Position numbers and translations under genes: made by a program. This document shows positions 40,606 through 48,732 of a DNA stretch of 64,000 nt, in pieces. How positions within the stretch are numbered: position 1 is the first letter of the stretch; each line of letters begins with the position of its first letter. The stretch lies in the NCBI GenBank assembly GCA_903904855.1, contig CAIVEH010000039.1:1-64000 (forward strand). The letters are read 5' to 3'. Origin of the DNA: an uncultured Bacteroidota bacterium. Its GTDB lineage: Bacteria; Bacteroidota; Bacteroidia; Chitinophagales; Chitinophagaceae. The notes below the pieces were generated by a model. It was not told the DNA's origin. It searched no databases and worked only from the letters and a program-made list of their open reading frames with translations.

Positions 40606-40755
40606 TCACACAAACAACGACAATATAGTCCTCAGAAATCTGGGTTTACCTCTTGCTGTTCTTGAGTGTTTCTGGTAACTGCGGGCATTGGCCATAAAAG
40701 TGAGCATCATTTCGTGCTTCTGTTCTTTGCGGGTTGTGGCGTATCCTTTTTTCAT
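40606..40755 (-). CDS. 49-residue basic protein at the end of the Mu-like block
   Basis: ATG at 40755, TGA at 40606-40608. The product is very basic (MKKGYATTRKEQKHEMM..., with RTARGKPRFLRT). It lies 36 bases downstream of gam on the same strand. No family recognised. It is the last gene of the minus-strand block and ends 17 bases from brkB. It is kept because of its operon position and a plausible frame. Confidence 0.45.
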   Translation of the reverse strand: MKKGYATTRKEQKHEMMLTFMANARSYQKHSRTARGKPRFLRTILSLFV

Positions 40756-40791
40756 TACTTGAATTTTCAGGTTCAGAAATATAGTTAAAGT

Positions 40792-41304
40792 TTAAGCAGC
40801 CTTGCCGGCTTCAATGTAAAATAATTCGTCCTGCACCACTTCTATTCCCAGGGCTATCAACCTGGTTGCTATTTGCTCTTTATGCCTGTCGGCAAGCAAC
40901 ATATCTTTTGCAGGTTCTTCAATAGTGCGTACGTATGCTGGTAGTGAGGTTTTCAGTTCTGCCAATACCTTTTTCCAGTTATTACCCTTTGCTGTTTTCA
41001 GCCTGGGCGTTCCCAGTCTGAAGCCTGCTTTGCCATGCAGTGTACCTATACTGCGGGTTTTAGCAAAGAGTTTTTCTTTGTTATTGATGCAATAGGCCTG
41101 AACAATACCGAATGCCAGATTTTTTCCCTGAGCAAGGCAAGTGAGTTCTTCTTCATATTCTGTCATCAATTCGTTTACACTGTTCTCAATATTCCTGTTT
41201 ATTTCTGCTTCTCTTTGCTCTGCTTCAGCATAGCGGGCCATGGCCTCTTCAAACTGTGCAGTGTTGATAATTATTGCCGTTTTTTTCTGATTTCTTGTTT
41301 TCAT
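40792..41304 (-). CDS. gam: Host-nuclease inhibitor Gam (Mu type)
   Basis: 170 residues. The family's N-terminal coiled coil (EEAMARYAEAEQREAEINRN) and the C-terminal FRLGTPRLKTAKGNNWKKVL segment are clear. Mu Gam binds DNA ends like Ku and blocks RecBCD-type exonucleases. It is part of the early block 43057-40606 and is unusual in having no nearby transposase. Confidence 0.88.
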   Translation of the reverse strand: MKTRNQKKTAIIINTAQFEEAMARYAEAEQREAEINRNIENSVNELMTEYEEELTCLAQGKNLAFGIVQAYCINNKEKLFAKTRSIGTLHGKAGFRLGTPRLKTAKGNNWKKVLAELKTSLPAYVRTIEEPAKDMLLADRHKEQIATRLIALGIEVVQDELFYIEAGKAA

Positions 41305-41383
41305 TTTACATTTTGTTTGGGGTGTAGCGGCCTAATTGTTTATTAATAGACAGCTAAAAAATTAAAAAGGTAAAGTTTCATGC

Positions 41384-41695
41384 CTAAATAGTACTCATTT
41401 TCCCTAAAATCCCGTTTACAATCAGGGTTGCGTATTTATCACGGCTTATATCCATCATATTCCAGAGCTGGTAAAAGGCTATGGCCTCCGTTCCACACAG
41501 TATCAGTGTATATAATTCCTGCCTGCGGCCAATCATTGCTTTGAGCTTGTGTTTCAGCTCAGCCATATACTCCTGCAATAACCGCTGGTGTTCATTCACT
41601 GGCTTGAATTCTTCCAGCATTTCATCGCATATTTCCTGCAGCGCTTCCACACGCTGGTGGCTTAAGCGCAACCTGATACCTCTTTTTGCAGCCAT
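41384..41695 (-). CDS. Phage-type hypothetical protein
   Basis: 103 residues, helical, with a basic N-terminus (MAAKRGIRLRLSHQRVEALQ). No family recognised. It overlaps the 3' end of the DnaA-like gene by 34 bases, which supports coordinated translation in the early block. Confidence 0.6.
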   Translation of the reverse strand: MAAKRGIRLRLSHQRVEALQEICDEMLEEFKPVNEHQRLLQEYMAELKHKLKAMIGRRQELYTLILCGTEAIAFYQLWNMMDISRDKYATLIVNGILGKMSTI

Positions 41696-42108
41696 AAGTT
41701 TACAGAATTTAATGCTTTGTTGTACTTGTTCATAAATTTAGTATCACCGGTATTGATCAGCTCATAAGCCCTGGTTATACCATTGATTACTGTGGTATGG
41801 TCTTGCCCCCCAAAAAGCGTTGCTATCTGGTAGAGTGTCATCATCGGGAAGTTTCTTCTCAGAAAAATCGCCCCTATGTAGCGCAATTCAGATATTTCCC
41901 TCGCCCTCGATTTCAGCCTGAAACATTCCGGGCTCATTTCAAGGGCTATTGCAATAATCCTCAGCATTCTTTCCGGTGTTTTGGCAATATCATTTTCTCC
42001 ATAGAGCAGCAATTCAATTTTCAGTCCGGTTTTGTTCAGTATCTGCTGCTGGGCTGCTCGGGCTATATGCCGTGCTGTATTCATTTGTCTGGTTGGTGCG
42101 TAATTCAT
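41662..42108 (-). CDS. DnaA domain IV-like DNA-binding protein
   Basis: 148 residues from the ATG at 42108. The C-terminal half has the DnaA-box recognition signature FGGQDHTTVINGITRAY and a preceding helix LRRNFPMMTLYQIATLF. The DnaA ATPase part is absent. An in-frame start at 42186 exists, but those extra codons are encoded by a palindromic repeat (42157-42184), so the internal start is more likely. Proteins of this kind occur in Bacteroidota Mu-like phages. Confidence 0.75.
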   Translation of the reverse strand: MNYAPTRQMNTARHIARAAQQQILNKTGLKIELLLYGENDIAKTPERMLRIIAIALEMSPECFRLKSRAREISELRYIGAIFLRRNFPMMTLYQIATLFGGQDHTTVINGITRAYELINTGDTKFMNKYNKALNSVNLWLQKEVSGCA

Positions 42109-42156
42109 ATCAATCTGTTTTAGCCTTTTATTAATCTGTTCATTGTTTTCTGTTTG

Positions 42157-42184
42157 GTGTGCCACACCTTCGTGTGTGGCACAC
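42157..42184. repeat. REP-like hairpin GTGTGCCACAC
   Basis: 11-bp stem (42157-42167 and 42174-42184) with a six-base loop. It shares the 16-base core GGTGTGCCACACCTTC with the repeat at 55524-55556 (opposite strand). It lies between the MuB-like and DnaA-like genes. Confidence 0.8.
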
Positions 42185-42199
42185 ATTTTATAATGCTAT

Positions 42200-43057
42200 T
42201 TAAGCTGCTATCTTCATTTGGCGGTACTCATGAATCAGTTTTGTTACTATATGCAGATTATTGTCTGCTTCCTCATTGATGTGGTGTATAGTATCCTCAT
42301 CAAAAACCCCGTTGGCACAGCAAACCAGTTCCACATCTTTCGGGCCAAGAGTTCCCAGGGTTATAAACCGGCGGCCTATACTTTTGAAAATATCATCGTA
42401 CCCTATTTTCTTCAGCCTTACTCCTTCTATAATTCTCATCCGCAAGGTTTCACCGCCTAGTATTATTATGCCTGCACTGCCTGCAAGGCTGTTAGCGAGT
42501 ATTACCAGTAAATGCAGTACTCTGTCTTTTAATTTGTGTGCATCGTCTATTATTATCAGCGGCTCTTCGAGGCTCGAAATATCTGCTGCAAACTGCTGCA
42601 TCATTTCCGGCACTGTACCTTTGGGTTCAATGCCTGCGGCACACATCAATGCAGTCAGAAAAGATTTACGGTTATACTGCTCAAGGCCTGCCACATAAAA
42701 GGTATCCTCATGTTCTTTTGTGTATCGGGTTGCTGCAAATGTTTTACCCAGTCCATCGCCAATTGCTATACCATAGGTCATGGCATAATGCTGGGCATCG
42801 CTGAACAGAATGCGCAGCAGCAGATAACAACTTGTATCAGCTGGCAGCTGATTGCCCGTGCCGCAGTAAAATCCTACCTGCCTGGCTATGTTTTGCCAGA
42901 GGCGTTCGCTTACAAGCTCCCAGTTATTATTCTTAACCAGTGAAATGGTTGATCCTGTTATCCCTTCAAGACTTTCTGCTGCAAGGGTCTGGGTATCGAA
43001 ATTACTTACATAGCGCACCAGCGCTTCTTTAACCTGCTTCTTTTGTTCGTTTGTCAT
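42200..43057 (-). CDS. MuB/TniB-like AAA+ ATPase
   Basis: 285 residues. An N-terminal helix-turn-helix-like part (SLEGITGSTISLVKNNNWEL) precedes an AAA_22 ATPase with Walker B PLIIIDDAHKLKD and an ILGGETLRMRI sensor region. The P-loop reads IGDGLGKT: only three residues separate Gly from GKT, one fewer than the usual four. MuB-type proteins choose target DNA and activate the transposase; no MuA is encoded here. First gene of the minus-strand block, driven by the divergent promoter at 43183-43215. Confidence 0.8.
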   Translation of the reverse strand: MTNEQKKQVKEALVRYVSNFDTQTLAAESLEGITGSTISLVKNNNWELVSERLWQNIARQVGFYCGTGNQLPADTSCYLLLRILFSDAQHYAMTYGIAIGDGLGKTFAATRYTKEHEDTFYVAGLEQYNRKSFLTALMCAAGIEPKGTVPEMMQQFAADISSLEEPLIIIDDAHKLKDRVLHLLVILANSLAGSAGIIILGGETLRMRIIEGVRLKKIGYDDIFKSIGRRFITLGTLGPKDVELVCCANGVFDEDTIHHINEEADNNLHIVTKLIHEYRQMKIAA

Positions 43058-43125
43058 ATATTTAGTTTTAAAGGTTACAGAGTATCATGGGTTAGCAGAT
43101 CTCTTTCCAGAATTTTTAGATTTTA

Positions 43126-43158
43126 TTTGGATAATTAAATTTAAATTTCGTATTTTTG
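43126..43158 (+). promoter_or_regulatory. Candidate promoter for the LexA-like repressor
   Basis: TTTG (43126-43129), 21 bases, TATTTTTG (43151-43158), a full match to TTTG-N17-23-TAnnTTTG, about 88 bases before the repressor ATG. A second TAAATTTG (43234-43241) ends four bases before the ATG but lacks a well-spaced -33 box. Confidence 0.5.
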
Positions 43159-43182
43159 TCATCAAAATCGTCTAGCACGTCA

Positions 43183-43215
43183 CAAAGATAAGACATTATT
43201 TTTGGAAAATACAAA
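43183..43215 (-). promoter_or_regulatory. Early promoter of the Mu-like block
   Basis: On the minus strand TTTG (43215-43212), 21 bases, TATCTTTG (43190-43183), about 126 bases before the MuB-like start. An ACAAA-T-TTTGT palindrome at 43211-43221 covers the -33 box and is a candidate operator for the divergent repressor. Confidence 0.55.
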
Positions 43216-43245
43216 TTTTGTGGAAAACTTTTTTAAATTTGCATT

Positions 43246-44085
43246 ATGTACTTAGCAAAAAATCTCAAATTTCTCAGAAAGAAATCAGGCAAAACGCAGG
43301 ATACGCTTAGCTCTGAGGTCGGTATTGGGCGCACAACAATCGCCAATTACGAAGCCGCAATCAGCGAACCAAACATCGAGACATTGTTGATGTTCTCCAG
43401 ATTATATGGAGTATCGCTGGATTTACTCATGTCAAAAAACGTGGAGGAAATCTACAAATCAGGCGAAAAAGATACACTGCTCAAGAATGTGTTTGCAGAT
43501 GGAGCCGGTGGCTATATGAGTATTCCACGCATTATCACAGTTGATAATAAAGGCAACGATAATATTGTGTATGTACCTGTAAAAGCCAGGGCCGGCTACC
43601 TTTCGGGATATGGCGATATAGAGTTTATGGAATCGCTGCCTACCTTCCGCCTGCCGGGCCTGAGCAATGCAACCTACCGGATGTTTGAAGTAGATGGCCC
43701 GTCAATGGCGCCAAACGTACTGCATGGCGATCGCATAATAGGCGAGTGGGTCGACGGGCTGGATAAAATACGCGACAATAGGGTATATGTAGTAGTGCAT
43801 AAAGGTGGTGTGGCAGTAAAGCGTGTCATCAATCGCCTGGCTGAGCGCGGTAAAATTTACCTGAAATCAGATACCATTGCCCACAGGCATGAGTTCCCTA
43901 CAATGGAGGTTGACCCCGAAGACATAATGGAGATATGGTATGGCCGCATGAAAATAAGCAGCGACTTCAGCGAACCTGCCGAAGTATACCACCGCCTCGC
44001 CGACCTGGAAACAGACGTAATGGAACTGAAAGAAATGCTGAAAGGCCGGAAAGAAAGCACCGGGCCGGTATCAGAACAACTGTGA
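43246..44085 (+). CDS. LexA/CI-like phage repressor (XRE HTH plus S24 peptidase)
   Basis: 279 residues. Helix-turn-helix (about 8-60): KTQDTLSSEVGIGRTTIANY. S24 autopeptidase domain (about 110-235): Ser153 in DGPSMAP and Lys192 in GVAVKRV form the dyad, and Ala116-Gly117 (KARAGYLSG) is the likely self-cleavage site. The C-terminus is a coiled coil (RLADLETDVMELKEML). It is divergent from the MuB-like gene, the classic lysogeny-switch layout. Induction would be via RecA after DNA damage if the dyad is active. Confidence 0.9.
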   Translation: MYLAKNLKFLRKKSGKTQDTLSSEVGIGRTTIANYEAAISEPNIETLLMFSRLYGVSLDLLMSKNVEEIYKSGEKDTLLKNVFADGAGGYMSIPRIITVDNKGNDNIVYVPVKARAGYLSGYGDIEFMESLPTFRLPGLSNATYRMFEVDGPSMAPNVLHGDRIIGEWVDGLDKIRDNRVYVVVHKGGVAVKRVINRLAERGKIYLKSDTIAHRHEFPTMEVDPEDIMEIWYGRMKISSDFSEPAEVYHRLADLETDVMELKEMLKGRKESTGPVSEQL

Positions 44086-44112
44086 CCTCAGCTTAAATTT
44101 TCTTTTTATTTT

Positions 44113-44166
44113 CCCCGGTATGAACTGCAGATCCTGATCACAGCTCATACCGGGGTTTTGTTTTTA
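44113..44166 (+). terminator. Intrinsic terminator of the repressor gene
   Basis: 11-bp stem CCCCGGTATGA / TCATACCGGGG (44113-44123 and 44145-44155) with a 21-base loop, followed by TTTTGTTTTT. It lies 27 bases after the repressor stop codon. Confidence 0.85.
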
Positions 44167-44245
44167 AAAACTCCTGATAAATTTTACATCACATACCAGT
44201 CGGTACAAGCAGAGCGTTATACAATAGTAAACAGCAGATTTATCA

Positions 44246-45259
44246 ATGAAATACCTTTCTCTGCTTATTGCATTTATATTATCCTCTGTTTGTTCAGAAG
44301 GGCAGGGAGTTTTTGACAATACCCTGCAAAACCTGAACCTGGCAGGTAAGGTTAAAACTGTAAAAACCATTATAGACAATTCATTAATTGAATACTCTAT
44401 TGATTCATTTGATAGCAATGGCTACAAGCTGAAGAGTGAACATTTCAGCCGGGAAGATTTGTACAACAATGATATAACGCCGGTGGAGCAGCATCCTTTT
44501 ATTCTACACTATTGGGAATTGTGGTTTTACGATATTAGTCATCACCTTATAAAAGAAATGTCCGGCTCTTATAATGATACAGTTTTAAGGACTACACAAT
44601 ATAAATATGATGCGATGGGCAGGGTAATTGAGATACAATTTTTCAACAATAACGATTCCGCCAATGGAAGAATCCATTATCATTATGATGAAAAAGACAG
44701 TGTAATTATTAAATCATCAACATTTTACACAAAAGATGATTCCGGAATTAATCAGGTTGAAAAGACTCTGGATACGATTAAACAAAAGAATAAAACAGAA
44801 AACCTTATTGAGGAAAGAGATGCAACGTTAAAGAGCTTTATAATTTTCAGCCATCCAGAAACCGGAGATAATATGAATTACGACATTGCTTGTATGAATA
44901 ACTCTGATGCAAGAAAAAGAAAGTTTAATAAGAATTATATCCTGAAAAAAACAGACTATGATAAGGAAGGAGAAATTGCCAGTAAAATAACTGCAACCTA
45001 TGACAGATGGTTCAACATTAATTCCATTAAGTCGTTATTTTTGATGGTGGAAATATCTGTTGGCGGATCAATAACTGAAGATTTGAATGGCCGGCATGTA
45101 CACTCTCCTCCTCCTCCTAAGCATGAGTATTCAAAATTCAGATACAAAGAACATACCCGCTACCTGAAATATGACCCAATGCACAACTGGATACTGAAAA
45201 GGAAAAGGGATAATCGTCATAGTCTTGAGGTTACTGAACGGGTGATCAGTTATTATTGA
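44246..45259 (+). CDS. Secreted protein with YD/RHS-like repeats
   Basis: 337 residues. A signal peptide (MKYLSLLIAFILSSVCSEGQ) is followed by beta-hairpin repeats of the YD kind, such as YKYDAMGRVIEIQFF, IHYHYDEKDSVII and YDKEGEIASKITATYD. These resemble sugar-binding or RHS-core repeats, but there are too few for a full RHS shell. Function unknown; probably periplasmic or surface. Confidence 0.65.
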   Translation: MKYLSLLIAFILSSVCSEGQGVFDNTLQNLNLAGKVKTVKTIIDNSLIEYSIDSFDSNGYKLKSEHFSREDLYNNDITPVEQHPFILHYWELWFYDISHHLIKEMSGSYNDTVLRTTQYKYDAMGRVIEIQFFNNNDSANGRIHYHYDEKDSVIIKSSTFYTKDDSGINQVEKTLDTIKQKNKTENLIEERDATLKSFIIFSHPETGDNMNYDIACMNNSDARKRKFNKNYILKKTDYDKEGEIASKITATYDRWFNINSIKSLFLMVEISVGGSITEDLNGRHVHSPPPPKHEYSKFRYKEHTRYLKYDPMHNWILKRKRDNRHSLEVTERVISYY

Positions 45260-45304
45260 TCAAATATGCCGGAGCCTAAACTTTTTATCAGTTACCCGTT
45301 TCAA

Positions 45305-46075
45305 CTATTCAGCTATCCTTCTGTATAAACGCAGATACGTGTCACCTGTTACCGGATCAGTAACTTCCATGGTATCATACCCCGGCAGATAAACAGGCCT
45401 TTTAAACGGCCCGGGCCCTGCATCTGTAATTGTCAGTTCCATGGGTTTAAATATTCTTGGTTCGGGTTCACAGGTTTTACCCCAAACGTCAGTAAATATA
45501 ACCTTGTCGCTGTCAATCACCTCGTTGCTGAAAAAATCATCAGTCAGTGAGTCAATGCTCGGATCAAGCCCGGGGCCTGAAATGGTATGGCGAAATATTT
45601 CCACTCCTTTTCTTTGTACTACAATAGTATAACGCAGGAGATGAACCCTTGGAATCTGCATATCATGACAGCTCCAATAAGCGCTTAACCTGCTCTCGCT
45701 CCTTAACATTACCTTACTGATATTACCACCAAAACTTCCTCCGAATTGAAGTGATTGCAGGCCGTATGGCTTTACGGCATAAGTTTCCTGCCTGAGTGTT
45801 CTAAATCCTTTCGCTGATTTTTGTTTAACAATAATGGTCGCTTTCCCTTCATGAAAGGGCCTTATCTCATACAGGCAATCAGACTTTTTTTCAACTTTAC
45901 CATTATCTGTACTTACAAAAAGCTTTGAGCAATCAACTTCAGATGCAACAATAGTTAAGGGGTTGTTTACACAGGTAAAAAGCACACTTGTTCTATACAA
46001 CTCAATAGCCACTAACTGCGATCTGGCAGTTAGTGATAGCACAAACAGAAGCATTATAGAAAGGAGTGTTTTCAA
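45305..46075 (-). CDS. Secreted GldM C-terminal-like protein A
   Basis: 256 residues. The start is TTG at 46075 (it gives the full signal peptide KTLLSIMLLFVLSLTARSQ; an internal ATG at 46054 leaves too short a signal). The mature part has an NPLTI motif, a FVSTDNGKVEKKSD strand pair and a TYAVKPYGLQSL linker, the pattern of the GldM D3/D4 periplasmic domains. It lacks the GldM inner-membrane helix and coiled region. Paralogue of the product of 46615-47283. Confidence 0.65.
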   Translation of the reverse strand: MKTLLSIMLLFVLSLTARSQLVAIELYRTSVLFTCVNNPLTIVASEVDCSKLFVSTDNGKVEKKSDCLYEIRPFHEGKATIIVKQKSAKGFRTLRQETYAVKPYGLQSLQFGGSFGGNISKVMLRSESRLSAYWSCHDMQIPRVHLLRYTIVVQRKGVEIFRHTISGPGLDPSIDSLTDDFFSNEVIDSDKVIFTDVWGKTCEPEPRIFKPMELTITDAGPGPFKRPVYLPGYDTMEVTDPVTGDTYLRLYRRIAE

Positions 46076-46251
46076 TATCCCAGAATAGCTATAGTAAATA
46101 TAGTATTTCTTCTCCTTTGAAAATAATTCCGGTTATACCCGTGTATAAAATTGATAGACTAATGCCAATGAGTTTGTTGTCTCATGAATAGATTGAACGG
46201 CCGGTATTCCAGATATGAAGTTAGCATCACTTAGTTATTTTACAAGCTTGT

Positions 46252-46539
46252 TTAGGCAGACTTTGCATGATGTTCCAAATGATAAGGTACGAAGGCAATA
46301 AAAGTTCCGTTCTGTAGTGGATCAATATTATTGATTTGTTCTTTTAATTTTCCGGGTTGAGGTATATTTTCACCCATTTCCACCAGTTCTTCAATATAAA
46401 GTTCAATAGCCTCCTGCATATGCCCTCTTGTTTGCTCTACAGTTTTGCCAACAGTAATGCAACCAGATAAATCAGGACTATACGCTGAATAACCTATTTT
46501 AGTTGGTTCTATAATAATTAAATACTGTTGTGTATTCAT
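46252..46539 (-). CDS. HicB-family antitoxin-like protein, no HicA partner
   Basis: 95 residues. HicB fold: YLIIIEPTKIGYSAYSPDL then SGCITVGKT and EAIELYIEELVEMGENIPQP. The C-terminal DNA-binding part is not obvious. No HicA gene is adjacent on either side. Either an orphan antitoxin or a regulator of another system. Flanked by two GldM-C-like secreted-protein genes. Confidence 0.82.
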   Translation of the reverse strand: MNTQQYLIIIEPTKIGYSAYSPDLSGCITVGKTVEQTRGHMQEAIELYIEELVEMGENIPQPGKLKEQINNIDPLQNGTFIAFVPYHLEHHAKSA

Positions 46540-46614
46540 AGAATAAAGTTACAAAAATTCGGAGGTTTATTTTAGCAGGTTATTATAACAATGATCTCCT
46601 GAATTATATTCGAC

Positions 46615-47283
46615 TTATTCCTCCTTATCAGTAATTAAAAACTCAGCTGGCTGTAAATGCCGTTCAATACCATCTGGCATCATTGCAGTTATTCCTGAAA
46701 AAAGCAATTTATCTCCGGGGTTGAGTGATTCGATTGCCTTGCCAACATCAGGATCATCATTAAATTTTACACCCGATGACGCATTATGAATTGTGCGCAT
46801 CAAAAGCAATTGATTGTCTCTTATAATCTGAATAGTAAAACCAGTAATCTTGGCATGCGCGCATACACCATAAGATTCCGTCCATGTTGCAATTGGACAA
46901 ACCTGAACTCGTGCAATGGAGCAATATAATTTGCCTCCTGTTCGCCTATTCAATTCAAGCACCGGATCAGGAAATTTTTTAACCCTAAAACGGGTAACTC
47001 CGATCCTTTTCAAACCTTTAGATGTTTTCTTACAAATTTCTATTTCCGCAAACCCAATACTATCTGGAACAATAATAAAATGTCCATTTTCGCCTGTTAC
47101 TTTACCATTATTGGTTCTCAAAGTTATTTCAGATTGCTTGCAATCGTAAGTGGCAACTGTTAGTGGATTCTGGAATCCTTTCAAAAGCAAATTTATATTA
47201 TCAGCTGAAACCGCCGATCCTTGCTGGCAATAGCTTTGTTGTACAAACAAACAAAGAAATATTATGCTTATTATACGTTTCAT
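46615..47283 (-). CDS. Secreted GldM C-terminal-like protein B
   Basis: 222 residues. Signal peptide MKRIISIIFLCLFVQQSYCQ. The body shows QNPLTVATYDC, LRTNNGKVTGENGHFIIVP and the very GldM-like FRVKKFPDPVLEL linker, then a second domain with AKITGFTIQIIRDNQLLL and a LNPGDKLLFSGITA strand. It corresponds to the last two periplasmic domains of GldM without the motor part. Paired with gene 45305-46075. Confidence 0.7.
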   Translation of the reverse strand: MKRIISIIFLCLFVQQSYCQQGSAVSADNINLLLKGFQNPLTVATYDCKQSEITLRTNNGKVTGENGHFIIVPDSIGFAEIEICKKTSKGLKRIGVTRFRVKKFPDPVLELNRRTGGKLYCSIARVQVCPIATWTESYGVCAHAKITGFTIQIIRDNQLLLMRTIHNASSGVKFNDDPDVGKAIESLNPGDKLLFSGITAMMPDGIERHLQPAEFLITDKEE

Positions 47284-47341
47284 TTTTCAACTATTAGCTT
47301 TAGTAAATATACTTTATCTATTTGGATATTATTAAACGCAT

Positions 47342-47367
47342 AGAAGCCCCTTTAGGGGTTTGGGGTT
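47342..47367. repeat. CCCCTTTAGGGG-type REP, left of mqnC
   Basis: Core CCCC-TTTA-GGGG (47347-47358) followed by TTTGGGG. The same element occurs in the opposite orientation at 48526-48550, and a variant lies at 48702-48724. Confidence 0.75.
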
Positions 47368-47402
47368 AAAAATCCGTAATTTTACACCCTAAATACTGAT
47401 TG

Positions 47403-48527
47403 ATGCAATTATCCGGGTTATACGAGCGGGCGATGAATTTTGAATTTCTGAGCGCTGAGGAAGGTATTTTCCTTTTTGAACATGCACCGCTTACCGAGCT
47501 GATGTTTGTGGCAAATGAACTGCGCAAAATTCAGGTGCCGCATGGCAAAGTAACCTGGATCATCGACCGCAACATGAATACCACCAATGTATGCGTGGCC
47601 AACTGCAAGTTCTGCAACTTTTACCGCATACCCGGTCATGCAGAATCTTACATTACCGATATCGAAACCTATAAGCGCAAAATAGATGAAACCTTTAAGT
47701 ATGGCGGCGAACAACTGCTGCTGCAGGGCGGTCATCACCCCGAACTGGGCCTTGCCTACTATGTTGATCTTTTTAAAACACTGAAACAACTTTACCCTAA
47801 TCTTAAGCTCCATGCCCTGGGCCCGCCGGAAATAGCCCACATCACCAAGCTCGAAAAAAGTAATCATCATGATGTATTGAAAGCGCTGATAGAAGCTGGT
47901 CTCGACAGCCTTCCGGGTGCCGGCGCCGAGATACTCAACGACAGGGTGCGTAAACTGGTAAGCAATGGCAAGTGCAGCGCGCAGGAATGGCTCGATATTA
48001 TGCACGAAGCCCATCTGCAGGGGCTTACCACCAGCGCTACCATGATGTTCGGTCATGTGGAGACACTGGAGGAACGCTTTGAGCATTTTGTAAAGATCCG
48101 CGAGGTGCAGGCACAAAAACCAGAAGGCGCCAAAGGCTTCCTTGCGTTCATACCCTGGACCTTTCAGGATGTGGATACATTGCTGTTGAAAATACGCGGC
48201 ACCAAAAACCTGACCACCGCTGAAGAATACATACGTATGATAGCCCTTAGCCGCATCATGCTGCCCAATGTGAAAAACATTCAGGCATCTTGGCTCACTG
48301 TAGGCAAGCAGGTTGCTCAGATCTGCCTCAATGCCGGCGCCAACGATTTCGGGTCGATTATGATAGAGGAGAATGTGGTAAGCGCTGCAGGAGCCCCACA
48401 CCGCTTCACCGCACAGAGCATCCAGCAATCCATTCGCGAAGCCGGTTTTGAGCCCCAGCTCCGCAACCAGCAATATGAATTCCGTAAAATGCCAGAGGTG
48501 ATGGAGGAGCAGGTGATTACTTACTAA
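47403..48527 (+). CDS. mqnC: Cyclic dehypoxanthinyl futalosine synthase
   Basis: 374 residues from the ATG at 47403. A radical-SAM enzyme of the futalosine menaquinone pathway: it cyclises dehypoxanthine futalosine. The CxxxCxxC motif is CVANCKFC (near residue 63). The family core KFCNFYRIPGHAESY and the LLQGGHHPELGLAYYVDLF segment are present. The gene stands alone between two inverted REP copies. The long open frame on the opposite strand is a shadow. Confidence 0.95.
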   Translation: MQLSGLYERAMNFEFLSAEEGIFLFEHAPLTELMFVANELRKIQVPHGKVTWIIDRNMNTTNVCVANCKFCNFYRIPGHAESYITDIETYKRKIDETFKYGGEQLLLQGGHHPELGLAYYVDLFKTLKQLYPNLKLHALGPPEIAHITKLEKSNHHDVLKALIEAGLDSLPGAGAEILNDRVRKLVSNGKCSAQEWLDIMHEAHLQGLTTSATMMFGHVETLEERFEHFVKIREVQAQKPEGAKGFLAFIPWTFQDVDTLLLKIRGTKNLTTAEEYIRMIALSRIMLPNVKNIQASWLTVGKQVAQICLNAGANDFGSIMIEENVVSAAGAPHRFTAQSIQQSIREAGFEPQLRNQQYEFRKMPEVMEEQVITY

Positions 48528-48550
48528 ACCCCAAACCCCTGAAGGGGCTT
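48526..48550. repeat. CCCCTTTAGGGG-type REP, right of mqnC
   Basis: AACCCCAAACCCCTGAAGGGG-type element, inverted relative to the copy at 47342-47367. It begins at the mqnC stop codon and can fold into a hairpin (CCCCTGAAGGGG). Confidence 0.75.
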
Positions 48551-48605
48551 CGCCGGAGAACATATTTTCAGCAGTAGTCGTTAATTAAACACTTTGCCTT
48601 GTTAA

Positions 48606-48639
48606 TAAAAAAAGATCAGAACTTTTTTAGTCCTGATCT
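48606..48639 (-). terminator. Intrinsic terminator of dnaN
   Basis: On the minus strand AGATCAGGAC / GTTCTGATCT form a 10-bp stem with one G-T pair (48639-48613), followed by a run of T (48613-48606). It lies about 94 bases past the dnaN stop codon. Confidence 0.75.
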
Positions 48640-48701
48640 CAAATAATATTGCTCAATTTATATCCTAAACTCTACCCCTTATCAAAGCCAAATCCATGAC
48701 T

Positions 48702-48724
48702 CCCCTTTAGGGGGCGGGGGTGTT
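48702..48724. repeat. CCCCTTTAGGGG REP variant
   Basis: CCCCTTTAGGGGGCGGGGGT, a G-rich variant of the two mqnC-flanking repeats, just beyond the dnaN stop codon. Confidence 0.6.
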
Positions 48725-48732
48725 TGATGGTC

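Noticed and set aside
42108-42186. Extended N-terminus of the DnaA-like protein
   Set aside because: These codons fall in a palindromic repeat, so the internal ATG is preferred.
47418-48563. 381-residue open frame on the minus strand opposite mqnC
   Set aside because: It is the antisense shadow of a clearly coding, well-conserved gene and has no motif of its own.
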